Origin: Sulfuricurvum sp. IAE1
GTDB lineage: Bacteria > Campylobacterota > Campylobacteria > Campylobacterales > Sulfurimonadaceae
Length of the DNA stretch: 13,211 bases
Assembly: GCA_945867285.1 (NCBI GenBank)
Contig: CAMBHX010000038.1
Coordinates: 1 to 13,211 of the forward strand
Reading direction: 5' to 3'
The notes under the pieces are model-generated. The model saw only the letters and a list, made by a program, of their open reading frames with translations. It searched no databases and was not told where the DNA came from. Position numbers and translations under genes: made by a program. Below are positions 6,743-13,211 of this stretch, piece by piece (positions within the stretch are counted from its first letter, which is position 1; each line of letters opens with the position of its first letter).

Positions 6743-8541
6743 TGGATGGTTGGCACTTGTGGCTTTAGTGCTGCTGCCCGCGCAACTTCGGCAGGATTGG
6801 GGTGAAGATATTTTTCCTCTATCATCATATCCACAACTGCTTTGAATACTGGAACAGCCGTAATAGCAGCAAAATAAACAGTACGAGGTTCGATAACAGT
6901 GACGCCGATGGTGTAGGTGTGTTTTGCATCATTGGCAAATCCGACAAATGATGTGTGGTAGCTATTGACGTATTGACCATTTTTGGCGATATGTGCTGTA
7001 CCTGTTTTTCCACCTATCTCCAATCCTGGTGTTTTTGTCCCTATTCCCGTCCCTTCATTGACTGTTTTAATGAGAATTTTTTTCATTTGTTCAGCAGTAG
7101 TTGATGAGATAATCTGGATGGGCTCGATAGTTTCCATGGGGAGTTTGCGCCCTGTATCATCGATGAGATAATCCACTACCATTGGATTGACAATGCGTCC
7201 GTTATTGTTGAAAACATTAAATGCTTTGATTATCTGCATGGCATTGGCACGCATTCCGTAGCCGTAGGATGTAATGGCTTTATAGAGATAGTTGTTGAGT
7301 TGCCCTGAGCTTGGGATACTCCCTCTTTTTTCGTAGGGTAAATCGGCACCACTAAAATGGGTAAATCCAAAACGGCTTAACCCTTCGGTAAATTCACTAC
7401 CGTTGAGTTTTTGTGCGAGTTGTGCGATACCAATATTGGAAGAGTGGACGATAACATCTTCAGCGCTGATGAGATGAAAGGGATGTTCGTCTACAATGGT
7501 TTTTCTTCCCATAGTGTAGCGTCCATTGTGTCCATTGACCATATCATACGGAGTGATGAGATCGCGATCGAGCAGAAGGGCAAAAATTATCGGTTTGATA
7601 ACTGAGCCTGGTTCATAGCTGTATTCGATGGCGTTGGTGTTGAGGGAAGGGTAGTCTACTTTGCGAATATGGCTAGGATCAAAACGGTTGGAACTTGCTA
7701 GTATTAAAATTTTCCCTGTTTTGGCTTCCATGACCGTTACAATAACCTCGTCTGCTTGCAGCTCTTCTTTGATTCGGCTGGTAATAGCTTCGGCACGGGC
7801 TTGAAGAGTGATTGGGATGTTGAGTTTGACATTAAATCCATCGATTTGCTCTTTTATGGAGCTTTGCTTGTTGAGGATAAGGTACCCTGCAACATCACGC
7901 ATTGCTTTTTGAGAGCGATTTTGCTGAGGATTGAGCTCTTGGTCAAAATATTTTTCTAGTCCTTTGATACCATAGGTACGTGTGTAGCCATTTTCTTCCA
8001 TTTTACGTGGATACCCAATCAAGGGAGTTAGCAAATCTCCATACGGATATTCTCTAGCTTCTCCACTTTCCAAAATATTCAATCCTTGCAGTACACGCTG
8101 ACCATCGGAAAGCTCGTATTCGATAAAAACCTTAAGTTTGCGTAATTCAAAATTGAGCGTTTTAAGATACATGGCTTCTTTTGGGCCGATATGATAGCTC
8201 AATGTTACCGAACCTCTTCGGGTGTGGATGCGTTGACGTATTTCATTAGGTTCAATTCCACTGTAAATACTAAATAGTTGGATAAAAAGCTCTTCTTTTT
8301 GAGGGTCAATACTTCGAGTATTTACTACGGCTTTATAGAGTTTTTGAGTAGTTGCGATGTGAAAACCATCGGCACTGATAATGGTTCCTCGTTGAGCTTG
8401 AGAGTTGACTTCGGAGTAAATCGATGGGATATCACGCTCATGAAGGGCGGTAAAGAGCATAACCGCTAAAAAAATCAAAAATCCAAACAGAAGGGTACCA
8501 AAAAGGGCAAAAATTTTTTTGGATTTATTAGTGTGATGCAT
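6739..8541 (-). CDS. ftsI: Septal peptidoglycan transpeptidase, class B penicillin-binding protein (FtsI/PBP3 type)
   Basis: Cross-links newly made peptidoglycan strands, most likely at the division septum with FtsW. The 600-residue protein has a short basic cytoplasmic N-terminus, one membrane anchor (about 10-33), a periplasmic pedestal domain opening with RGTIISADG (51-59), and a transpeptidase domain with all three active-site motifs: S313-V-I-K316, S367-S-N369 and K512-T-G-T515. It starts 15 bases after fliE without a strong Shine-Dalgarno. Assignment as FtsI rather than the elongation paralogue MrdA rests on domain layout and on synteny with Helicobacter, where as I recall the gene after fliE is annotated ftsI. 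Its stop overlaps the panC stop by 4 bp (TTAA), leaving no room for a terminator between them. Confidence 0.9.
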   Translation of the reverse strand: MHHTNKSKKIFALFGTLLFGFLIFLAVMLFTALHERDIPSIYSEVNSQAQRGTIISADGFHIATTQKLYKAVVNTRSIDPQKEELFIQLFSIYSGIEPNEIRQRIHTRRGSVTLSYHIGPKEAMYLKTLNFELRKLKVFIEYELSDGQRVLQGLNILESGEAREYPYGDLLTPLIGYPRKMEENGYTRTYGIKGLEKYFDQELNPQQNRSQKAMRDVAGYLILNKQSSIKEQIDGFNVKLNIPITLQARAEAITSRIKEELQADEVIVTVMEAKTGKILILASSNRFDPSHIRKVDYPSLNTNAIEYSYEPGSVIKPIIFALLLDRDLITPYDMVNGHNGRYTMGRKTIVDEHPFHLISAEDVIVHSSNIGIAQLAQKLNGSEFTEGLSRFGFTHFSGADLPYEKRGSIPSSGQLNNYLYKAITSYGYGMRANAMQIIKAFNVFNNNGRIVNPMVVDYLIDDTGRKLPMETIEPIQIISSTTAEQMKKILIKTVNEGTGIGTKTPGLEIGGKTGTAHIAKNGQYVNSYHTSFVGFANDAKHTYTIGVTVIEPRTVYFAAITAVPVFKAVVDMMIEEKYLHPNPAEVARAAALKPQVPTIH

Positions 8542-8551
8542 TTAATGGGGT

Positions 8552-8574
8552 ACCCGTTACATTTGTGTACGGGT
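8552..8574 (-). other. Hairpin at the fliE-ftsI junction
   Basis: ACCCG-T-TAC (8552-8560) pairs with GTA-CGGGT (8567-8574): an 8-bp stem with one bulged base and a 6-nt loop, spanning the fliE stop codon. The minus-strand transcript would fold it just before the ftsI start. No U-tract follows, so it is not a standard terminator; the only Shine-Dalgarno-like G-rich bases before ftsI lie at its edge. Confidence 0.4.
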
Positions 8575-8862
8575 GATTTCTTTGTAAGCGTTCATCGCCT
8601 TGTTGCGTACTTCAAGCATCAGTTTCATGCTAATTTCGGCTTTGTCGATGGCGATGGCTGCTTGGTGCAAATCTTTGACGCTCCCAGTAGCGATATCGCT
8701 CATGGCCTGGTCGCCCTCCAGTTGCATCTGGTTGACATTACCCATAGCAGCTTTGAGTTGTTCGGCAAAATCAACTCCATAATTACCTTGGGCACCTCCT
8801 GTGCTTTTTGCTTTGAACAAATCAGCAGTGGAGATAGGTTGTATTGCGGCAATTTCAGACAT
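8557..8862 (-). CDS. fliE: Flagellar hook-basal body protein FliE
   Basis: FliE connects the membrane MS ring to the proximal rod and is among the first rod proteins exported. The 101 residues match the family, with the diagnostic C-terminal half IAIDKAEISMKLMLEVRNKAMNAY and the ending YKEITRTQM. There is no cleavable signal peptide, as expected for a substrate of the flagellar type III export system. The ATG at 8862 is preceded by AAGGA, whose AA overlaps the flgC stop (TAAGGA), 13 bases downstream of flgC. Third gene of flgB-flgC-fliE-ftsI. Confidence 0.96.
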   Translation of the reverse strand: MSEIAAIQPISTADLFKAKSTGGAQGNYGVDFAEQLKAAMGNVNQMQLEGDQAMSDIATGSVKDLHQAAIAIDKAEISMKLMLEVRNKAMNAYKEITRTQM

Positions 8863-8875
8863 AATAGTTCATTCC

Positions 8876-9370
8876 TTAGGCTTGCAGGATGCTAATCGCA
8901 CTGCTGGCTATATTTTTGGCGCTCTCAAATGCAGCGACGTTAGCTTGGTAGGATCTAGTGGCTTCTACTAAATCGGCCATTTCGACAACAGGATTAATAT
9001 TCGGATAGGCAACGTATCCTTTGGTGTCTGCATCTGGGTGTGAGGGATCATATTTCATATTGGGTGTTTTATCATCACGTACGAGCTTGTCTACGATGAC
9101 ACTCATAATAGCAGGTTTTGGTTTGAGTCCCATATCTCCCTCGCGAAGAGGATCCGTGTAGCCTAGCTGATTGGTTTGACGCTCCAACGCTTGATTGTAG
9201 ACACTGTTGAAATCTATGGCTTTGAATACTACTTCTTGACGACGGTATGGCCCACCTTCATCGGTGCGAGTAGTTTGAGCATTGGCAATATTGGAAGAAA
9301 TGGTATTTACACGGACACGCTGCGCCGACAAACCGTAACCACTAATATCAAAACTGTCTAAAAATGCCAT
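8876..9370 (-). CDS. flgC: Flagellar basal-body rod protein FlgC
   Basis: A proximal rod subunit of the flagellar drive shaft in the periplasm. From the ATG at 9370 it is 164 residues. The start is set by AAGGA six bases upstream; an in-frame TTG two codons earlier abuts that site and is unlikely. The N-terminal rod signature reads ISGYGLSAQRVRVNTISSN followed by IANAQTTRTDEGGPYRRQ, and the C-terminal helix reads VVEMADLVEATRSYQANVAAF, both typical of FlgC. It lies 9 bases after flgB, again through a fused TAAGGA stop/ribosome-binding site, so translation is probably coupled. Confidence 0.97.
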   Translation of the reverse strand: MAFLDSFDISGYGLSAQRVRVNTISSNIANAQTTRTDEGGPYRRQEVVFKAIDFNSVYNQALERQTNQLGYTDPLREGDMGLKPKPAIMSVIVDKLVRDDKTPNMKYDPSHPDADTKGYVAYPNINPVVEMADLVEATRSYQANVAAFESAKNIASSAISILQA

Positions 9371-9379
9371 GATCAATCC

Positions 9380-9811
9380 TTATTGTGTTTTACTGCTAGC
9401 GTCAATAACGCTCTTGAATAACATAGAGTCTTTTTTGATGGCGGCAGTGAGAGCATTAAACATCATTGAGTTTTTTGCCATCTCCGAGCTTTCAACATCC
9501 AAATCGACACTGTTGCCATCGTTACGTGCCATGTGGCCATCACGAAAAAAGGTGGTTGCTTTGGTTGAATCAAATCCGCTGACACCGCTAAAATGTGCGC
9601 CAGTCGTTTGAGTCATGGATAACGTTTGAGATTTGTCGGCAAACAGCTCTCTGCTCTTTTGTGTCAACGCTTCTTCAAAACGAATGTCACGAGGACGATA
9701 ATTTGGGGTATCGGCGTTAGCAATGTTGCTGGCTATCATGTCTTGACGCGCTGCACGATAGTCCATTGCTTCTTTCATCAGTTCATGTGAACGTGAAATA
9801 TTTAATCCCAT
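9380..9811 (-). CDS. flgB: Flagellar basal-body rod protein FlgB
   Basis: A proximal rod subunit and first gene of the operon. The 143 residues carry the N-terminal signature AMDYRAARQDMIASNIANAD followed by TPNYRPRDIRFEEAL, and a C-terminal helix MAKNSMMFNALTAAIKKDS, both diagnostic. The ATG at 9811 has the best ribosome-binding site of the window, AAGGAGG, 6 bases upstream. A sigma-54-type promoter lies about 35 bases upstream, fitting the known control of rod and hook genes by RpoN and its activator FlgR/FlgS in Campylobacterota. Confidence 0.97.
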   Translation of the reverse strand: MGLNISRSHELMKEAMDYRAARQDMIASNIANADTPNYRPRDIRFEEALTQKSRELFADKSQTLSMTQTTGAHFSGVSGFDSTKATTFFRDGHMARNDGNSVDLDVESSEMAKNSMMFNALTAAIKKDSMLFKSVIDASSKTQ

Positions 9812-9845
9812 AAGTATCCTCCTTTATCCTATAATTTATTTTATA

Positions 9846-9863
9846 AAGCAAAAATCATTCCGA
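9846..9863 (-). promoter_or_regulatory. Sigma-54 (RpoN) promoter of flgB-flgC-fliE(-ftsI)
   Basis: On the minus strand the sequence is CGG-AATGATTTT-TGC: GG at 9861-9860, ten bases, then GC at 9849-9848, within TTGCTTT. This is the invariant GG-N10-GC of sigma-54 promoters with an intact TTGC -12 element and a -24 element differing from the TGGCAC consensus. The predicted start near 9836 gives a leader of about 25 bases that includes the AAGGAGG site. Several A/T-rich boxes nearby could also serve as sigma-70 -10 elements, so a second promoter is possible. Confidence 0.65.
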
Positions 9864-9895
9864 TTTCGTTTTATGGGCATTTTAACGTAGTACGC

Positions 9896-9901
9896 TATAC
9901 T
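9896..9901 (+). promoter_or_regulatory. Candidate -10 box for ftsW-murG
   Basis: TATACT lies 35 bases before the ftsW ATG, with a second candidate, TATACA, at 9912-9917. Neither has a recognisable -35 or a TGn extension. One of them probably drives ftsW because the upstream gene is divergent, but I cannot choose between them. Confidence 0.35.
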
Positions 9902-9936
9902 TGTACAAAATTATACACAAAACAAGTAAAATCAAT

Positions 9937-11115
9937 ATGGCAGACAAAAAACTTTTTATTTTTACTACGATGTTAATCACCATTGGCATTATTTGCTCCT
10001 ATACCCTTTCGACATATACTGTTATTCACTTGGAATACAACAACTTCTACTTTGTCGCGCGTGAGCTAGCAATTTCGATAGTATCTATTTTGTTGATGTG
10101 GATGCTCGCCCAACTGGACCCTGACAAATGGCTTCACCCTATCGGATTGACCTTGTTTTGGGGTAGTATTTTGGTGATGATTGCTATGCCTTTTTTGCCT
10201 GCATCAATTGTTCATGAAGTTTATGGTGCAAAACGGTGGATAAAAATTGTAGGTATGTCGCTAGCACCAGTAGAGTTTTTCAAGATTGGATTTGTTTATT
10301 TTCTTGCGTGGAGTTTTTCTCGTAAGCTTGCACATCATAGCCAAATTGGGCTCGGAGAAGAATTTAAACGTTTTGCCCCCTATGCGGCACTTTTTTTACT
10401 GGTAATGTTTTTGATTGCAGTGGTACAAAACGATTTGGGTCAAGTAGTGGTTTTATCGCTTACATTGGCTTTTATGCTCTTTTTCGCGGGGTCGAGTTTT
10501 CGTTTTTTCTTGAGTCTCATCGGGGGAGCTATAGTCTTTTTTCTCCTATTTATTGCCTATGCACCCCATCGTATTAATCGGATATTGTCTTGGTGGGCAT
10601 CAGCCCAAAATACAATTTTAGCTATTTTTCCAGAATCTATTGCGCAACATTTGCGTATCGCCAATGAAGAAGAAGCTTATCAGATAGGGCATTCTATGAA
10701 CGCGATTCATAACGGTGGTATTTGGGGGACAGGTTTGGGTAACGGTACATTTAAGCTAGGATTTTTGAGTGAAGTCCACACCGATTTTGTTCTTGCAGGG
10801 ATTGCCGAAGAGTTTGGATTTATTGGTGTTTTTGTAGTTACACTATTATTTATAGTCTTACTTCAGCGTCTCTTTAAAATCGCCAATCGTTCAGCTCAGA
10901 CTACTTATTACCTTTTTAGTTTAGGAGTTGGATTGCTCATTACCTTTGCGTTTATGATCAACGCTTATGGAATCAGTGGTTTGACACCTATCAAAGGGAT
11001 TTCAGTGCCATTTTTGAGCTATGGGGGTTCAGCGATGTTGGCATCAAGTATTGGAATCGGTATGGTATTGATGTTATCTAAAAAAATTGTGTATGAAGCA
11101 GGAGACAAGAAATGA
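9937..11115 (+). CDS. ftsW: Peptidoglycan glycosyltransferase FtsW (SEDS family)
   Basis: Integral membrane enzyme that polymerises lipid II into glycan strands at the septum, working with the transpeptidase FtsI. From the ATG at 9937 it is 392 residues with about ten hydrophobic segments. A TTG at 9901 is in frame but overlaps the putative -10 box and adds a non-conserved tail. Family motifs: GAKRWI (97-102), QNDLGQ (164-169, usually QPDLG or EPDLG), GLGNGTFKLGFLSEVHTDF (266-284) with the conserved HTDF aspartate D283 followed by AEEFG, and PFLSYGGSAM (358-367). The stretch 219-246, between RINRILSW and AYQIGHSMNAI, is clearly longer than in E. coli FtsW. Only a poor Shine-Dalgarno precedes the ATG. 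It overlaps murG by ATGA. Confidence 0.95.
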   Translation: MADKKLFIFTTMLITIGIICSYTLSTYTVIHLEYNNFYFVARELAISIVSILLMWMLAQLDPDKWLHPIGLTLFWGSILVMIAMPFLPASIVHEVYGAKRWIKIVGMSLAPVEFFKIGFVYFLAWSFSRKLAHHSQIGLGEEFKRFAPYAALFLLVMFLIAVVQNDLGQVVVLSLTLAFMLFFAGSSFRFFLSLIGGAIVFFLLFIAYAPHRINRILSWWASAQNTILAIFPESIAQHLRIANEEEAYQIGHSMNAIHNGGIWGTGLGNGTFKLGFLSEVHTDFVLAGIAEEFGFIGVFVVTLLFIVLLQRLFKIANRSAQTTYYLFSLGVGLLITFAFMINAYGISGLTPIKGISVPFLSYGGSAMLASSIGIGMVLMLSKKIVYEAGDKK

Positions 11116-12119
11116 ATCTTATCTTTACGGGTGGTGGAACGGGTGGACATTTAGTGATTGCCCTCTCTCTTGCAATCGAGGCAAAATCACGCGGTCATCA
11201 GGTCATATTTATTGGTTCAACATCGGGACAAGATCGTCAATGGTTTGAGGACAGTAATATTTTTGATGAAACCTATTTTTTGGAAACGACTGGTGTGGTT
11301 AATAAAAAGGGATTAGGCAAGATTGGGGCATTATGGAAGATTGCCAAGGCAGTTGTTCGTTCACGAGATATTATTAACACATCCAATGTTGACGCAGTAG
11401 TCAGTGTAGGTGGATTTTCAGCCGCACCTGCTTCGCTGGCGGCACTGATTTGTGCTAAACCATTGTATATTCATGAACAAAATGCTGTTACGGGTAAACT
11501 CAACTCACTCTTACGTTCTCACGCCAAAGGTTTTTATAGTTCATATGAGCAGGGGGAGTATTATTGTGATTATCCTGTGAGCGAAATCTACTTTCAAAAT
11601 GCAAGAGTGCGTACTGAAGTTAAAAGCATTATCTTCTTGGGGGGCTCGCAAGGGGCGAAATATCTCAATGATTTGGCGTTAGAGATTGCTCCATGGTTAG
11701 ACGAGCATAGTATTACTATCATCCATCAGTGCGGTGCCAAAGAAGAAGAGCGAGTACGTCGTGCCTATAAGAACCTAGGTATTGATGCACAAGTGTATGG
11801 ATTTACTAAAGAAATTGCTCAACTGATTGGGCGAAGTGATTTTGCTGTAAGTCGTTCAGGGGCCAGTACGTTGTGGGAATTATGCGCATCTTGTGTTCCT
11901 ACCTTTTTTATCCCCTATCCCAGTGCCGCTGGGGATCATCAGTATCATAACGCCCGTTACGTTATTAACCATAATGCAGGATGGTGCGAACGTCAAGGTG
12001 AGGGGATAGCAAATAAACTTAAAGAAGCTATTATAAGTGATATTCGTGTCAAAAGTGAAGCGTTAAAAGGGTTAATCGCACCAGATGGAGCTAAAAATAT
12101 TATTGATAAACTGCAATAA
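11112..12119 (+). CDS. murG: UDP-N-acetylglucosamine--N-acetylmuramyl-(pentapeptide) pyrophosphoryl-undecaprenol N-acetylglucosamine transferase (MurG)
   Basis: Peripheral inner-membrane glycosyltransferase that adds GlcNAc to lipid I to give lipid II, the substrate of FtsW. The 335 residues form the two-domain GT-B fold: the N-terminal glycine loop FTGGGTGGH (5-13), HEQNAVTGKLN (121-131), the second G-loop GGSQGA (177-182), the donor-binding SRSGASTLWEL (247-257) and PYPSAAGDHQYHNA (268-281). The usual proline after GGTGGH (as in GGHxxPA) is replaced by IA, as I also recall for Helicobacter MurG. The ATG overlaps the ftsW stop as ATGA, so translation is coupled and lipid II synthesis and use are co-expressed. 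Confidence 0.97.
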   Translation: MNLIFTGGGTGGHLVIALSLAIEAKSRGHQVIFIGSTSGQDRQWFEDSNIFDETYFLETTGVVNKKGLGKIGALWKIAKAVVRSRDIINTSNVDAVVSVGGFSAAPASLAALICAKPLYIHEQNAVTGKLNSLLRSHAKGFYSSYEQGEYYCDYPVSEIYFQNARVRTEVKSIIFLGGSQGAKYLNDLALEIAPWLDEHSITIIHQCGAKEEERVRRAYKNLGIDAQVYGFTKEIAQLIGRSDFAVSRSGASTLWELCASCVPTFFIPYPSAAGDHQYHNARYVINHNAGWCERQGEGIANKLKEAIISDIRVKSEALKGLIAPDGAKNIIDKLQ

Positions 12120-12133
12120 TTATACCTATTTTT
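12099..12133 (+). terminator. Weak terminator candidate at the murG end
   Basis: ATTATTG (12099-12105) and CAATAAT (12114-12120) form a 7-bp, nearly all A/T stem that includes the murG stop codon; a run of five T follows at 12129-12133, eight bases later. The low stem stability and displaced T-run make this a weak candidate. The rest of 12134-12160 shows nothing recognisable. Confidence 0.25.
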
Positions 12134-12164
12134 ACTGCCATAGTAGCACACCGTAAGAGCATTT

Positions 12165-12173
12165 TGCTATAAT
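12165..12173 (+). promoter_or_regulatory. Extended -10 promoter of leuA
   Basis: TGC-TATAAT (12165-12173) is a perfect extended -10 preceded by TTTT, the form common in Campylobacterota. It predicts a start near 12180, giving a leader of about 50 bases that opens directly with the 7-bp hairpin described next. Confidence 0.7.
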
Positions 12174-12180
12174 TGCGCCA

Positions 12181-12207
12181 CTTATTGGGTTTGCAAGAGT
12201 CAATAAG
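12181..12207 (+). other. 5'-terminal hairpin in the leuA leader
   Basis: CTTATTG (12181-12187) and CAATAAG (12201-12207) form a perfect 7-bp stem with a 13-nt loop at the predicted 5' end of the leuA mRNA. The 3' arm shares AAG with AAGGAG (12205-12210), a second Shine-Dalgarno-like site upstream of the one used. No U-tract, leader peptide or known riboswitch core is visible. It could simply protect the 5' end. Confidence 0.4.
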
Positions 12208-12230
12208 GAGAGAATTTCAAGGAAAACATG

Positions 12231-13211
12231 ATGAAAAACATCACAACGGGCAAATACCGCCCATACCCCCAAATAGATTTGCCAAATCGTACTTGGCCGT
12301 CCAACACTATCACGCATGCCCCTATTTGGTGCAGTGTGGATCTTCGTGATGGAAATCAAGCACTTATCACTCCTATGAATTTGGATCAAAAACTCTCTCT
12401 CTTTGCCCTCTTGCTTAAACTTGGATTCAAAGTTATCGAAGTGGGATTTCCCTCAGCATCTCAAGTAGAATACGATTTTTTACGCACTTTGGTCGATAAA
12501 AATCTTATCCCTGATGATGTTACGATTCAAGTATTAGTTCAAGCACGTGAGCATCTTATCGACAAAACTTTTGAAAGTTTAGTGGGCGTTAAGCGTGCTA
12601 TTGTTCACTTGTACAACTCTACTTCTACGGCACAGCGTAAAATTGTTTTTGGTAAAGAACAAGATGAGATCATAGCCCTTGCATTGGAGGGGGTAGAAAT
12701 GGTCAAATCTCGTGCCCTTACTCATGATGGGATTATTGATTTGGAATACTCTCCTGAGAGCTTTACTGGAACAGAGTTAGAATTTGCTGCACGTATATGT
12801 AATGCCGTCACTGATGCGTGGGGGACTAGTGAATCACGAAAAGTTGTGATCAATTTACCAGCAACCGTTGAGATGGCGACACCCAATGTCTATGCGGATC
12901 AAATCGAATGGATGAGCCGCCATCTCACCAACCGTGAACACGTATTGATCTCGACACACACTCATAATGATCGTGGAACATCAGTGGCAGCAACCGAACT
13001 GGCACTACTCGCGGGCGCCGATCGTGTCGAGGGGACGCTACTCTCCAATGGTGAGCGCACAGGTAATGTAGACATTATAACGTTGGCACTTAATATGTAC
13101 ACCCAAGGGGTTGATCCCAAACTAGATTTTAGTAACCTTGAAGAAGTGGTATGTATTGTTGAAGAGTGTACAGCGATGAAAACTCACGAACGCCACCCCT
13201 ATGTAGGAGAG
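12231..13211 (+). CDS. leuA: 2-isopropylmalate synthase, 'yeast-type' LeuA2 (3' end outside window)
   Basis: Condenses acetyl-CoA with 2-oxoisovalerate, the committed step of leucine synthesis. The first 327 residues are visible, covering most of the TIM-barrel catalytic domain; the C-terminal leucine-sensing domain lies outside. The start region KYRPYPQIDLPNRTWPSN and the motif SVDLRDGNQAL (R39-D-G-N-Q43) identify the longer form shared by actinobacteria and fungi rather than the LRDGEQ form. Metal and substrate residues: D40, H243 and H245 in STHTHNDRG, and N279 in LLSNGERTGN. The leader reads AAGGA (12219-12223) then ATGATG; the second ATG (12231) is better spaced, but 12228 is also possible. 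It may be transcribed alone from 12165. Confidence 0.95.
   Translation, partial: MKNITTGKYRPYPQIDLPNRTWPSNTITHAPIWCSVDLRDGNQALITPMNLDQKLSLFALLLKLGFKVIEVGFPSASQVEYDFLRTLVDKNLIPDDVTIQVLVQAREHLIDKTFESLVGVKRAIVHLYNSTSTAQRKIVFGKEQDEIIALALEGVEMVKSRALTHDGIIDLEYSPESFTGTELEFAARICNAVTDAWGTSESRKVVINLPATVEMATPNVYADQIEWMSRHLTNREHVLISTHTHNDRGTSVAATELALLAGADRVEGTLLSNGERTGNVDIITLALNMYTQGVDPKLDFSNLEEVVCIVEECTAMKTHERHPYVGE

Noticed and set aside
9901..9936. TTG start adding 12 residues to ftsW
   Set aside because: It overlaps the candidate -10 box and has no ribosome-binding site; the residues are not FtsW-like.
12174..12230. Leucine attenuator or T-box before leuA
   Set aside because: No short frame rich in leucine codons, no terminator U-tract and no T-box core sequence are visible.
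12132..12389. Minus-strand open frame over the leuA start
   Set aside because: It covers the leuA promoter and the first 53 codons of leuA antisense; no protein similarity recognised.
1..13211. Mobile element, CRISPR array, defence island or new multi-gene system
   Set aside because: Every gene is a recognisable core gene, spacing is tight, no transposase or integrase, no repeat arrays, and composition looks even throughout.

Overview
This window looks like ordinary chromosome from a member of the Campylobacterota (Epsilonproteobacteria), probably a free-living Sulfurimonas/Sulfuricurvum-type organism. The grounds are the protein sequences (EF-G, MurG, RF2, FtsW), moderate A+T content with TATAAT-type promoters lacking clear -35 boxes, and the gene order flgB-flgC-fliE-ftsI divergent from ftsW, which as I recall is also found in Helicobacter and partly in Campylobacter. 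The genus is an inference. All genes are housekeeping or flagellar. I see no mobile element, CRISPR array, tRNA, rRNA, toxin or defence gene, and no candidate for an undescribed multi-gene system.

Layout from left to right. (1) 2-3032, plus strand: end of rpsL, then rpsG and fusA, the 'str' ribosomal/translation operon without tuf. The rpsG-fusA gap holds a 9-bp hairpin and a 13-bp perfect inverted repeat with a 42-nt loop. (2) 3083-5871, minus strand: a tight operon prfB (release factor 2) - bpt (N-end-rule leucyltransferase) - glsA (glutaminase), convergent with fusA across a 50-bp gap with terminator-like hairpins. (3) 5927-6742, plus strand: panC (pantothenate synthesis), divergent from prfB; the two -10 boxes form one 16-bp palindrome. 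(4) 6739-9811, minus strand: flgB-flgC-fliE (flagellar rod and its basal adaptor) followed by ftsI (septal transpeptidase), apparently read from a sigma-54 promoter at about 9846-9863. ftsI meets panC tail to tail with a 4-bp overlap. (5) 9937-12119, plus strand: ftsW-murG (septal glycosyltransferase and lipid II synthase), overlapping by ATGA. (6) 12231 to the window end, plus strand: the start of a 'yeast-type' 2-isopropylmalate synthase (leucine synthesis) behind an extended -10 promoter.

How the genes work together: MurG makes lipid II, FtsW polymerises it and FtsI cross-links it. The FtsI gene, however, sits at the end of a flagellar rod operon while FtsW/MurG are on the opposite strand, so division and flagellar assembly genes are interleaved here. 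RF2 and EF-G both act in translation but are in different operons. PanC and LeuA are unrelated biosynthetic neighbours. No gene-free stretch exceeds 300 bases; the longest gaps (782-947, 9812-9936, 12120-12230) are described under features.
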